Shown here: piece by piece, positions 1-7,721 of the stretch
Position numbering within the stretch: position 1 is the stretch's first letter
How the letters are laid out: each line of letters opens with the position of its first letter
Assembly (NCBI GenBank): GCA_027575805.1
Contig: JANBPU010000261.1
Coordinates: forward strand, 1 to 22,082
DNA length: 22,082 nucleotides
Direction of reading: 5' to 3'
Source of the DNA: Mycoemilia scoparia
Lineage: Eukaryota > Kickxellomycota > Kickxellomycetes > Kickxellales > Kickxellaceae
Notes under the pieces: generated by a model
What the model saw: only the letters and a program-made list of their open reading frames with translations
Told to the model about the DNA's origin: nothing
The model's database searches: none
Translations under genes and position numbers: made by a program

Positions 1-77
<77 letters not shown>
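1..77. repeat. (TAA)n microsatellite
   Basis: Uninterrupted ATA/TAA trinucleotide repeat from the first base to about 77, so the array probably continues left of the window. It does not appear to be coding, since every third codon in one frame would be TAA. Confidence 0.97.
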
Positions 78-78
<1 letters not shown>

Positions 79-721
79 GCAATGATAGCAAAGCACAAGG
101 GCATAGGGCAACATTTAAACACATAACCTCCACGATTCTTTAGCCAGAAAGTGACCCTTGACCTTCAAATAAGGCGTGTTGGTATTTGCCATACTCATTA
201 GATTGTGGATAACCAGCGCGCGTATATGGCATATTTTATTGGTATTGCCCGATGATTAAAAGGCGCTCACACGCATTGAAAACGGCTGGCCTTTGGCTTT
301 GCGAGCTAAAATTGATACTCAACAGCAAAAAACGATAGTGTTTGCATTGTGCTACCTAAACTGACCGCATAAATTTCATAACTTCTTTTTGCCAACTTGT
401 CTTTTGTCCTTACATCGAGCCATGCTTATGCATTTTTTGCCCTTGTTCCGAGGATTTGCCTTTGTGAATTTTTAATAAAACACTCGCACTATTTTTTAAT
501 TTCTCTTGTTCTATGGCCGTATATGTTTTGGCAAGTTGGTAGCGTTTTCCTCTCCCGATTGGCATTTCTGCAGCCAGATATGTGCCATGAAAAATGCATA
601 AAAGGGGCTCATCTTCTATCTTTGGATTTGTCCACCATTAACGCTCTCTCTCATATTTTCTCTAATATCCCAACGACTATCTCTAGCAACTATTGCAGCC
701 ACCACAGCCACACTGCACAAG
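78..721 (+). promoter_or_regulatory. Leader region of the small secreted-protein gene, TATA-like element at 597-605
   Basis: No gene is supported in 78-721. A TATA-like CATAAAAGG lies at 597-605, about 120 bp before the ATG at 722, a spacing similar to the MDNSS-family genes nearby. The leader between them is rich in CT (TCTCTC, TATTTTCTCTAATATCCC), as is common near fungal transcription starts. An open frame crosses 397-813 but its composition and lack of relatives suggest chance. Confidence 0.35.
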
Positions 722-1024
722 ATGAAATTTCGCCTCAACATTGCTCTCGTTTGCCTCGTTTCCATGGCATCTTTGATGATGGCCTCCTTTTCTTCTGCTC
801 AACCAATCTTTAAGCGCGACCTTCTTGATGGTATCGACTGGACAATTCCTCAAAACCATCAATTCTTGGTTGGGTACCTTAATGCCCGCAATGTCCCAGG
901 GTTCGACCTCACACAGTTTATCATTGCTCATCCTTTGGTCCTTCCTGAAAGATTTAAAACCGATCCTCGCTATGCAATGATTCTCAACAGATACGGTGTT
1001 GACCGTGACAGTGGCGTAAACTAG
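722..1024 (+). CDS. Small secreted orphan protein (100 aa) with possible Kex2 site
   Basis: Single-exon frame of 100 residues. The N-terminus is a textbook signal peptide: charged MKFR, a hydrophobic core over residues 6-22, and a small-residue site (SSA-Q) giving likely cleavage after Ala26. A Lys-Arg pair at 31-32 just after it resembles a Kex2-type propeptide site, leaving a mature chain of about 68 residues starting DLLDGIDW. The mature part has no cysteine, transmembrane segment or family motif I recognise. The product is therefore probably secreted into the wall or medium; its role is unknown. The start at 722 is chosen because the signal peptide begins there. The stop is TAG at 1022-1024. 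The GTAAAC just before the stop could also be a splice donor, so a longer spliced form is possible. Confidence 0.65.
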   Translation: MKFRLNIALVCLVSMASLMMASFSSAQPIFKRDLLDGIDWTIPQNHQFLVGYLNARNVPGFDLTQFIIAHPLVLPERFKTDPRYAMILNRYGVDRDSGVN

Positions 1025-1376
1025 CTGTTTGTTCATTGTGTTTAGATGATTTATACTCTATAACCATGACCACGTCTACTTTTGCTCCATTTCTCTCTTC
1101 ATTTGTTGTTTGTTAGGCCGTGTTTACATATAATGTGTATATATATATATATGTCCATACACTTTTATTTTCTACTAATTTTTGTTTATCGGCAATTCTT
1201 TTAAACAATATATATCAATATTCACGCCTACGCTTATTGAACGAGTTTTAATTCAGGGCCATCAAATAGTCTCTGTAATCATTTCCAATGATATATCGAT
1301 CGGTAATTCAAAACGGAGAAGTCATAGACGATTAAAGATTACAAAAAATGGGTTAACTTAGCTTGACATATCTCCA
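1025..1376. other. Intergenic, convergent 3' ends; short (TA)n
   Basis: Holds the 3' ends of the secreted-protein gene (plus) and the GST pseudogene (minus). The only feature seen is a short (TA)n tract near 1137-1152. Nothing coding is visible. Confidence 0.6.
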
Positions 1377-1986
1377 TCATCTCTTTGCCTTGATTGCCTT
1401 TACTTGCTCACCAACAATCTTGAGAAATTTATTAAGACGGGTTGCCCTTTCTTCAATAATTTTGCTAACATACTCGTACTCCTTGAATATATTAAGAATA
1501 ACATAGGCAGCAATATCAGGATGCGTGAGCTCATCATCAAAATCATGGCTGCTATTGCCATTCTTTTCCAAGATCTCTTCGTGGTTGCAAACAGGAAGGG
1601 CAACCACTTCATCAAAGCGAGGAAAAAGATTCTCGTGCTTTGTGAATTCATCTTCGATCCACAATGCGCAAGCATCACAGCGTATTGGGCACGGATTTGT
1701 TCCTGCTTAGCAGCAACTTTGGGATCAGATGAAGGGAGAACAAACTTGCAAGCAAGGTAGCGCTCAATAACCTTGCTTTCGGAGACTGCAAGGCCCTTTT
1801 TGCGATCAATGAGGACAGGGAGACGCATGGATGAGGTATTTGGCTTGAGGGCTGACACCGGTCGGGGTGGGTTTCTTTCCAAACAGCATCACCATAGGTG
1901 AGAAGGATACGAGCAGTTTCGCCAAGGCTGATGACGCTAAAGTAGAGGAAGAAATTGTTACAAAATATATCAGAGAGATCTTGCAT
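1377..1986 (-). pseudogene. Glutathione S-transferase pseudogene (two frameshifts)
   Basis: Read on the minus strand, three consecutive frames together spell a cytosolic GST. Frame one (from about 1986) contains SLGETARILLTYGDAVWKET, matching the start of the thioredoxin-like domain. Frame two gives LPVLID followed by AVSESKVIERYLA, the glutathione-binding SES-type site. Frame three gives ALWIEDEF and, later, the C-terminal helical domain with HEEILEKNG and ELTHPDIAAYVILN, ending KAIKAKR-stop at 1377. The frame changes fall at about 1853-1860 and 1677-1678, and neither has splice signals that would explain it. The C-terminal half also looks slightly shortened. GSTs conjugate glutathione to electrophiles in detoxification, but this copy could not be translated whole. 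Two sequencing errors would be the alternative; the diverged N-terminus before residue 15 and the shortened helical part favour real decay. Confidence 0.75.
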
Positions 1987-2549
1987 GAGTGGTATGAGCT
2001 TTGAAAGCTATTGTACTAGAGGAGATGTTCAAGAGTGTTGTTTGTTGATGTTGAGAAATTTTGTGTAGCTTTTTCTTGGAGACTTTGAATGTAAAGGATC
2101 GCTGGTCAGACCAAATCTTCAGAGCCATATGCTGGCGATGTTATAACAAACAGAGATAATACACAACATATACTTGGCTCTATTCTCTCTACATTTATCA
2201 AACTGTGTATGACTTATTCTTGGGAAATGCAAAGCCATTTTATTGTCTCTTCATCTGTTGTTATACAGAAATATCAGTAAGTCTTCTCATGAATCCTTTT
2301 TCTAGGAATTTTTGCACGCATTTGCAAATTTGCTCACTAGAATTGGCATTTTAAAGATGATTGTGGTTGTTGGGATTGCGAAAACTCAAGACTACTGATC
2401 TCAAATTGTATACTATAGTCATCTAAATGACTATTGAGGATACAAATTCATATACATTGGTATAAATTATTTTCAACTAGCCAGGCTTTTATTTGTTTAA
2501 TGAATCTTTGTCACTGGGTATTTAGCAATGTTTGGATATTACTATGCCA
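1987..2549. other. Intergenic, no feature seen
   Basis: AT-rich DNA upstream of the GST pseudogene. I see no coding frame with recognisable content, no RNA gene and no repeat of note. Confidence 0.5.
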
Positions 2550-2829
2550 ATATACATTAGATAAAATATTACTTTAATTTTTAATGATAATAATGAATGG
2601 TAGATTATACATTATTTTCTCATTATAGTGCAACCAAAAAACAAATACAAAATCGTGAGAAAGAGCAGAAAAGCTATTAGTCCATAGTTATCATAAAGAT
2701 CGTCAGGACTTTTAATCTTTCACGTCCTATTCCATTGCTGCTTAATTGCCGTTTAGGGGACACTATAATTGCTGTTTCTATTATTACTTTATTGCCACCA
2801 TCTTATTCATTGCCTTCAGAGGGAAACTG

Positions 2830-3462
2830 TTAAGAGAGATTTCGATGGAGTCCTGCAGTAAACTCACGTGCTTCATCATCATGTTCAGTGCTATTAGGAT
2901 GTCGTGGACTAAGGAGATTAATTCCCTGAGATTGCTGACGTTGTTGGTCTCTGAGTTGAGCAACAAGAACACTGTATTCATTTCTAGTAAGTCTAGGAGG
3001 CCCACCCAGAGGAAGAGAGGTACGGATGATGCCGTTCGATGGAATGGATCTACTTTGAACATGGCTGGTACCTGATAGACAATGTGGAGTGTAATTCGAT
3101 CGAAAACTAGGAACACCATGTAGATGACGGTAAACCCTACTGTTTCGATCCATAAGGGGAGACCTTTGATTTCTGGGGCTGTTTCGAGCATTGCTGGAAG
3201 AAGGCATGTTTCCAACTTCCACCACTGTTGCCATTGGTCCCATCATTAAACTGAGCCTCTGAGCTACACTGGAAGTCTGGTGTGGTGAAGTGTTGAAGTG
3301 ACTCAAGGTCGAGTTTCCGAATCGAGACATGTCCAGATCAGCAAATACATATATGATTGCATCATCATTACGGTTATGGTGGTTTCCAGGTCTTTCTCCG
3401 GAACCATGACCATGCTGAGGCTGTGGAGAGGAGCTGGATTCTTGACCACTGGAGTTATCCAT
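2830..3462 (-). CDS. MDNSS-family orphan protein, copy A (210 aa, divergent body)
   Basis: Single-exon minus-strand frame of 210 residues. It begins MDNSSGQESSSSPQPQ, the same opening as copies B and C, under the same promoter block, which fixes the start at 3462. From about residue 17 the protein departs completely. It is rich in Ser, Arg, Asn and His, has no hydrophobic segment or signal peptide, and lacks both the conserved C-terminal core (VHELYIN...HAPKNFDELW) and the acidic tail of the other copies. It carries a Gln/Arg-rich stretch near residues 165-180 (AQLRDQQRQQSQ) that could be helical. The function is unknown. The unrelated body behind a shared promoter and N-terminus suggests recombination; it could also be a decayed copy that stays open by chance. 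Confidence 0.55.
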   Translation of the reverse strand: MDNSSGQESSSSPQPQHGHGSGERPGNHHNRNDDAIIYVFADLDMSRFGNSTLSHFNTSPHQTSSVAQRLSLMMGPMATVVEVGNMPSSSNARNSPRNQRSPLMDRNSRVYRHLHGVPSFRSNYTPHCLSGTSHVQSRSIPSNGIIRTSLPLGGPPRLTRNEYSVLVAQLRDQQRQQSQGINLLSPRHPNSTEHDDEAREFTAGLHRNLS

Positions 3463-3591
3463 GTTTCAAGAACAGATGAGCTGTGAGGAAGGGAGTTTGA
3501 GTTGAAAGTGGCAGTATGTGCTGGGGATTGAGAGAAAAAGTGAGTATGATCGAGTGGGTGAGGATTCCAAAAAAAGTGGGGAAAAGTGGAT

Positions 3592-3600
3592 CTATTTATA
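3592..3600 (-). promoter_or_regulatory. TATA box of MDNSS copy A
   Basis: Minus-strand TATAAATAG, 130 bp before the ATG at 3462. It is identical in copy B and differs by one base in copy C, at the same spacing. The leader just after it (CCCCACTTTTTTTGGAATCC) is also conserved in all three copies. Confidence 0.75.
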
Positions 3601-3746
3601 CCCTTTTTTCCTGGTACTCTATGGTAAACCAATTTGATATTTATTTTATTACTTACATTGCCACATTTTTAAAACATATACAAGCAATAAGCCTGTAATC
3701 AAGAACAAAAAGTATTTTGTGGACTTTGGTGACAAACACAAAAATA

Positions 3747-3795
3747 CAATTTTGACCAAAAATTGTTTTCAAACCAATATTTACAATGATCATTG
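3747..3795 (-). promoter_or_regulatory. Conserved palindrome pair upstream of copy A (CCAAT-containing)
   Basis: Two dyad elements are kept in all three units. The first is CAATTTT-GACCA-AAAATTG at 3747-3765. The second is the perfect palindrome CAATGATCATTG at 3784-3795, which on the minus strand reads out as a CCAAT box. They sit about 150 and 185 bp upstream of the TATA box. They are candidate binding sites for a dimeric factor and the CCAAT-binding complex; this is inference from conservation and symmetry. Confidence 0.5.
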
Positions 3796-3983
3796 GCTTT
3801 GAGCATCTTTTTGGCTTCCTGTTTATATGTGAAATATTTTTGTTGCAACCAATTGCAGATTTATAACTGTATGACCTTGATTATGAAAAATTTTTTTTGC
3901 TAAACCCACAGACTGTGGAAATAATAATATCAACAAGATAGAATTATGATTCCTAAAACCTTCAATGTAAGTAAAATTATCCA

Positions 3984-4248
3984 TTTTCATGCATTACCTT
4001 TTGTTGAAATGCAAGTGGCTCAAATAATATAAAAGTGCTAATCAATAACCAAGTATTTAATTAGGCCAAAACCTAATGATCCATTTCTGCCTATTTTGCA
4101 TCTAAAATTTAGTGAAATGTTGAGCAAATAAATACTATTTGTATCATAAGTGAGTGCAGAAAACATCATTAATTGTATTGTGATAAAATTTAGGTTGGTT
4201 TTATGACTGTTGTGGAGAAAATATGGTTCATCAAATACAAATGCCATA
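3984..4248. other. Spacer between units A and B
   Basis: AT-rich spacer with no similarity to the units and no supported gene. An open frame spanning 4038-4334 on the minus strand looks like chance. Confidence 0.5.
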
Positions 4249-4657
4249 TTATCACATTTGGTATTCAGACTTTTCAAAATGTATAAAAACTCGATTTTGC
4301 TATAATTCATAATATATAGAAATCTATATAGCATGATGATTCAGAAATTAGGATACATGCCAAGAGAGAAAGAGAATATTTGGATCTGATATGGTTATCA
4401 GATAGAATATTACTTTAACCTAGTTTTAACTTGTAATAGCAACCAGATGTTTTTGATAATACATCATTTTTTCATTGTGGCACAAACAAATACAAACACA
4501 TTAATAATATAAACAGAAAAAATTGGAAAAATTCATTTGTCCTTTAGTATCATGAGGATATTCTGGACTTGTGCTATTTCTTGTCTTGTCTTGTCTTTTT
4601 GTAGCTGTGTTGTTATCTGAAAAGTGCCTTGCCCAATGTAGATGAGACATTAGGAGT

Positions 4658-4747
4658 TTATTCTTCATCTTCATCATCTTCATCTTCATCTTCATCATCT
4701 TCATCATCTCTATTAACCTCATCATCTTCATCTTTATCAACCTTATC
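4658..4747 (-). repeat. Microsatellite encoding the acidic tail of copy B
   Basis: Plus-strand runs of TTCATC/TCATCT read on the minus strand as GAT/GAA/GAG codons, forming the Asp/Glu tail of copy B. Copy C has a shorter version at about 21021-21062. Tail length therefore probably varies by repeat slippage without breaking the frame. Confidence 0.8.
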
Positions 4748-5539
4748 ATCATTAAGATGGCAAAGACACTTATGTGGAGCAAATCTTTGTACCATTTGCT
4801 TCACTTCATCAACAGTTTCTTGGCCACGCCATTGGATGAGTCCTTTTACCATTTGCCATAATTCATCAAAATTCTTAGGGGCATGGAGTATTGGTCTATC
4901 ATTGATATAGAGTTCATGGACAACCCCATTTTGTCCCCCTTGAGGAACATTCCCATCATGTTGTTCATTTCTAGGAAGCACATGAGGAGGGACAGGATTT
5001 GTGGTGTTATTAGTAGTACCAGGATTAGTGAGATTCATATTCCCAATACCAGATACAATGGAATCCAGATCAGTAGATTGATTACCTTGCTCATTATGAT
5101 GGCTCATACCAGTTGTCTCAACAGAAGGTATTTGTCCAGATGCAGGAGAGCCATCATGAACATTGGTGAAATATGGCATGTCCATAAACATATTCACTGT
5201 CAGTTTTATATTTGCCCTACTGTGTCTGTAGGCTTCAGGTAAAATGATACACCAAAAAGTGGCAAAGAGAACAAAGGCAGGGTTCAAGGCTTGGGTCAGG
5301 AGACTGTTAACAGCTACTACTGAAAGATGTCCATCAGGTTTTATGTAATGGAACATCTCTGCAAGTATTATTGCAAAAAAACCATCATCAAGTTGTATAA
5401 ATGGTGGAATGGAATTGTTTCCTTGTCCACCAGAGTTTTGGTAACAATGGATGTTTGCAAGTTTTACAATATGAATAGTACCATCAGGCTGCTGAGATTG
5501 TGGAGAGGAGTTGGATTCTTGATCACTGGAGTTATCCAT
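4658..5539 (-). CDS. MDNSS-family orphan protein, copy B (293 aa)
   Basis: Single-exon minus-strand frame of 293 residues; the start is fixed by the opening MDNSSDQES shared with the other copies. There is no signal peptide. A hydrophobic segment around residues 84-102 (ALNPAFVLFATFWCIILPEA) could be a membrane helix or buried core and is retained in copy C. Residues 119-132 (MDMPYFTNVHDGSP) and the core at 184-252 (PPHVLPRNEQH, QNGVVHELYIN, HAPKNFDELWQMV, GQETVDEV) are the best conserved. The C-terminus (about 265-293) is almost all Asp/Glu, encoded by an ATC/ATCTTC-type microsatellite. I know no family that matches. Retention of two open, in-frame but length-variable copies suggests a selected protein. 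Confidence 0.7.
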   Translation of the reverse strand: MDNSSDQESNSSPQSQQPDGTIHIVKLANIHCYQNSGGQGNNSIPPFIQLDDGFFAIILAEMFHYIKPDGHLSVVAVNSLLTQALNPAFVLFATFWCIILPEAYRHSRANIKLTVNMFMDMPYFTNVHDGSPASGQIPSVETTGMSHHNEQGNQSTDLDSIVSGIGNMNLTNPGTTNNTTNPVPPHVLPRNEQHDGNVPQGGQNGVVHELYINDRPILHAPKNFDELWQMVKGLIQWRGQETVDEVKQMVQRFAPHKCLCHLNDDKVDKDEDDEVNRDDEDDEDEDEDDEDEE

Positions 5540-5668
5540 GTTTCAAGAACAGATGAGCTGTGAGGAAGGGAGTTTGAGTTGAAAGTGGCAGTATGTGCTG
5601 GGGATTAAGTGAAAAATTGAGTATGATTGAGTAGGTGAGGATTCCAAAAAAAGTGGGGAAAAGTGGAT

Positions 5669-5677
5669 CTATTTATA
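5669..5677 (-). promoter_or_regulatory. TATA box of MDNSS copy B
   Basis: Minus-strand TATAAATAG, 130 bp before the ATG at 5539, in the same conserved context as in copy A. Confidence 0.75.
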
Positions 5678-5827
5678 CCCTTTTTTCCTGGTACTCTATG
5701 GTAAACCAATTTGATATTTATTTTTTCTCTCTATTACATTGCCACATTTTTATAATGTATACAAGCAATAAGCCTGTAATCAAGAACAAAAAATATTTTG
5801 TGGACTTTGGTGACAAACTCAAAAATC

Positions 5828-5876
5828 CAATTTTGACCAAAAATTGTTTTCAAACCAACATTTACAATGATCATTG
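5828..5876 (-). promoter_or_regulatory. Conserved palindrome pair upstream of copy B
   Basis: CAATTTT-GACCA-AAAATTG at 5828-5846 and CAATGATCATTG at 5865-5876, about 150 and 188 bp upstream of the TATA box; the same order and spacing as in copies A and C. Confidence 0.5.
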
Positions 5877-5992
5877 GCTTTGAGCATCTTTTTGGTTTTC
5901 TTTTTGTGAAATATTTTCGTTTGAAATAAATTGTAAAAATTTATGAAAACATAGAATTATGATTCCTAAAACTTTCGATATAAAGTTATCCA

Positions 5993-6320
5993 AGAAAGTT
6001 TTTTTAAATGTTGATATTTCTAGAACACGAATGCTAATCACTCAATCAGGAATCAACCATCTGTATATGGGTCATTATATTTGAAGGGTCACCGTTTGCT
6101 AACAATAAACCGAGATAACCCATTTGGCCCTAATTTCCCCTTTAATCTTTGACCATCAAAAAAGTATCCTTCATGAATTATCGCACATATTTTTGGTACT
6201 ATTTTGGTGGCAGTTTTGAGAGACAAAACTTATGATGTTATTTCAAAAACATATACTTTTTGAATTCGTTACATCTATCAACATCTCACTGCTATCCTGG
6301 AAGGATGTCAAACCTATTAG
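5993..6320. other. Intergenic, no gene seen
   Basis: AT-rich stretch between unit B and the possible small gene at 6321. No coding or RNA feature is supported. Confidence 0.45.
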
Positions 6321-6476
6321 ATGGATGTGGAGGACCAATGTGAGTTGGATGATTTGGTTTTCTTGGTTCACTACTACTTCCTACAGCAGATTTTGAAGTT
6401 AGTTTATCGTCCATTGGATCATCCCAATGCATCTTTGGCTCAAGTTCATCTTAATCATCTTTATTATTCAGGGTAA
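6321..6476 (+). CDS. Possible small gene or first exon (51 codons), unidentified
   Basis: Open frame starting at an ATG directly after an in-frame TAG and running 51 codons to TAA at 6474-6476. Its composition looks protein-like rather than random: an acidic start (MDVEDQCELDD), then a helix-prone stretch (VFLVHYYFLQQILKLVY) and RPLDHPNASLAQVHLN. GGTAAAG at 6471-6477 could be a splice donor. After an acceptor near 6645-6651 (TAG or CAG), open codons continue to a stop just before the ARPC4 start, which would make a two-exon protein of about 70-75 residues. I recognise no family. It could be a chance frame or a gene remnant. Confidence 0.35.
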   Translation: MDVEDQCELDDLVFLVHYYFLQQILKLVYRPLDHPNASLAQVHLNHLYYSG

Positions 6477-6717
6477 AGCTTATATTTCTAGCCTCGTCTT
6501 TCGATCTTCTTTACACAATACCTTTGTTCCATTATTTTCTTTTGGTCTCATACTTTTCAAATAATGCGTTCCAATCCCCTTGCATTTTTATCATATATTC
6601 AGCATTTTACCCATAATTACATTACTTGCTTAAATATTATCGTAGCTCCAGCTTGAATATGACACTACTGCAGCTCAATTTGATGAATTTAGATACATCT
6701 TTACCCTCTAATTCATA

Positions 6718-7721
6718 ATGGTGAGCACCCTAAACTAATACTTGGCATATGCTTTTTAAACAAACTGAATAAGCCCTGCAAAGATAAATTCCGAATCCAA
6801 GTGCAGCTCTAATTGTACCTACTTTCCCTTTATGAATAATAGGCCAACACCCTTCGCCCATATCTGAATGCAGTCCAAGCCACCTTGACTGCTTCCCTAT
6901 GTTTAGAAAGCTTTGGTTCACAGATAGTCGAGAAGCACAATGTGCCAGAGGTTGAAGTTGGGTATGTATAAATCCTATCAATACAGATCTACTTCTTGAT
7001 AAACCGATGACGACATCATCGCATACCACATGGATGCAAAATGGAGACTAATGGAATATAGCAACATTTTGTTATAATATTAATAACAGTACTACAAAAG
7101 AAATCATCCTAAATCCAGTGGTAATCAGCAGAAATGAAAACGAAAAGGTCCTGATTGAGGGCAGCATTAACTCTGTTCGTGTTAGTATCAGCATCAAACA
7201 AGCTGATGACATTGAGCGCATCCTTTGCCACAAGTTTACTCGATTCCTGATGATGCGTGCCGAGAATTTCATTATCCTGAGGCGCAAGCCTGTTGAGGTA
7301 AGACCAACATACAATAATAAAATGATAAAGCAATGGCCTTTATAGAACTGGGTTTCATACATATTGAAAACGGCGCTATAATAACTACAACCAACAGCTA
7401 ACAATGGTGATGGCGATGGAATCCAATTATTTTTGTAGGGATATGACATCAGTTTCCTTATCACAAACTTCCACACTGAGCAAATGTACAAGAACAAGCT
7501 GGTTGACTTTATTATCGAGTTTATGGAAGAGGTCGATAAAGAGATCAGCGAAATGAAGCTCAGTCTCAATTCAAGAGCTCGTATTGTTGCAGAGTCATTC
7601 TTGGGCGAAGTAAGTACATTATCATAATGTCATTGACAACCCACGGGGCTTGAGCTGATCAGTGTCTAACTGTATACATCCGTTTATTCTATCTTGTATT
7701 GTTCTATAGTTTTCCCAATAA
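6718..7721 (+). CDS. ARC19: Arp2/3 complex subunit 4 (ARPC4, p20/Arc19)
   Basis: Five coding exons: 6718-6720, 6843-6961, 7090-7297, 7439-7609 and 7710-7721. Introns are 122, 128, 141 and 100 nt with GT-AG ends and CTAAT/CTAAC-like branch sites; all phases agree, giving 170 residues (animal ARPC4 is 168). The spliced protein starts [20 protein letters not shown] and contains [61 protein letters not shown] and [10 protein letters not shown], all diagnostic of the family. ARPC4 pairs with ARPC2 as the scaffold of the Arp2/3 complex that nucleates branched actin at endocytic patches. The first coding exon is just the ATG, inferred because the frame is closed before TAG|GCC at 6842. The last exon encodes only Phe-Ser-Gln. 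Reading through instead of splicing at 7610 would end the protein VSTLS, which fits the family less well. Confidence 0.92.

Larger units (their letters stand above)
2550..3983 (-). repeat. Duplicated MDNSS unit, copy A (mosaic)
   Basis: Segmental copy of the unit also present at 4249-5992 and from 20612 on. The right side (3463-3840) is almost identical by eye to copies B and C, and a further shared patch (TAGAATTATGATTCCTAAAA) lies at 3939-3960. The left side (about 2550-2730) is recognisably related to the 3' flanks of B and C but much more diverged. The middle (2830-3410) has no match to them. No terminal inverted repeats or target-site duplications were seen, so it looks like segmental duplication with recombination rather than a transposon. 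The exact ends are approximate. Confidence 0.8.
4249..5992 (-). repeat. Duplicated MDNSS unit, copy B
   Basis: Head-to-tail with copy A, 265 bp away. The 3' flank (4249-4660) is nearly identical to that of copy C (20612-21020), including a (CTTGT)n run near 4578-4600. The 5' flank (5540-5910) is nearly identical to those of A and C. Similarity to C starts abruptly at about 4249; on the right it fades at about 5992, as judged against A. No terminal repeats were seen. Confidence 0.85.

Noticed and set aside
4038..4334. 98-codon minus-strand frame between units A and B
   Set aside because: AT-driven composition; part of it lies in the 3' flank of unit B, and the matching part of copy C gives no comparable protein.
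2550..5992. MDNSS units as DNA transposons
   Set aside because: No terminal inverted repeats, no target-site duplication and no transposase-like motif; boundaries look like segmental duplication.
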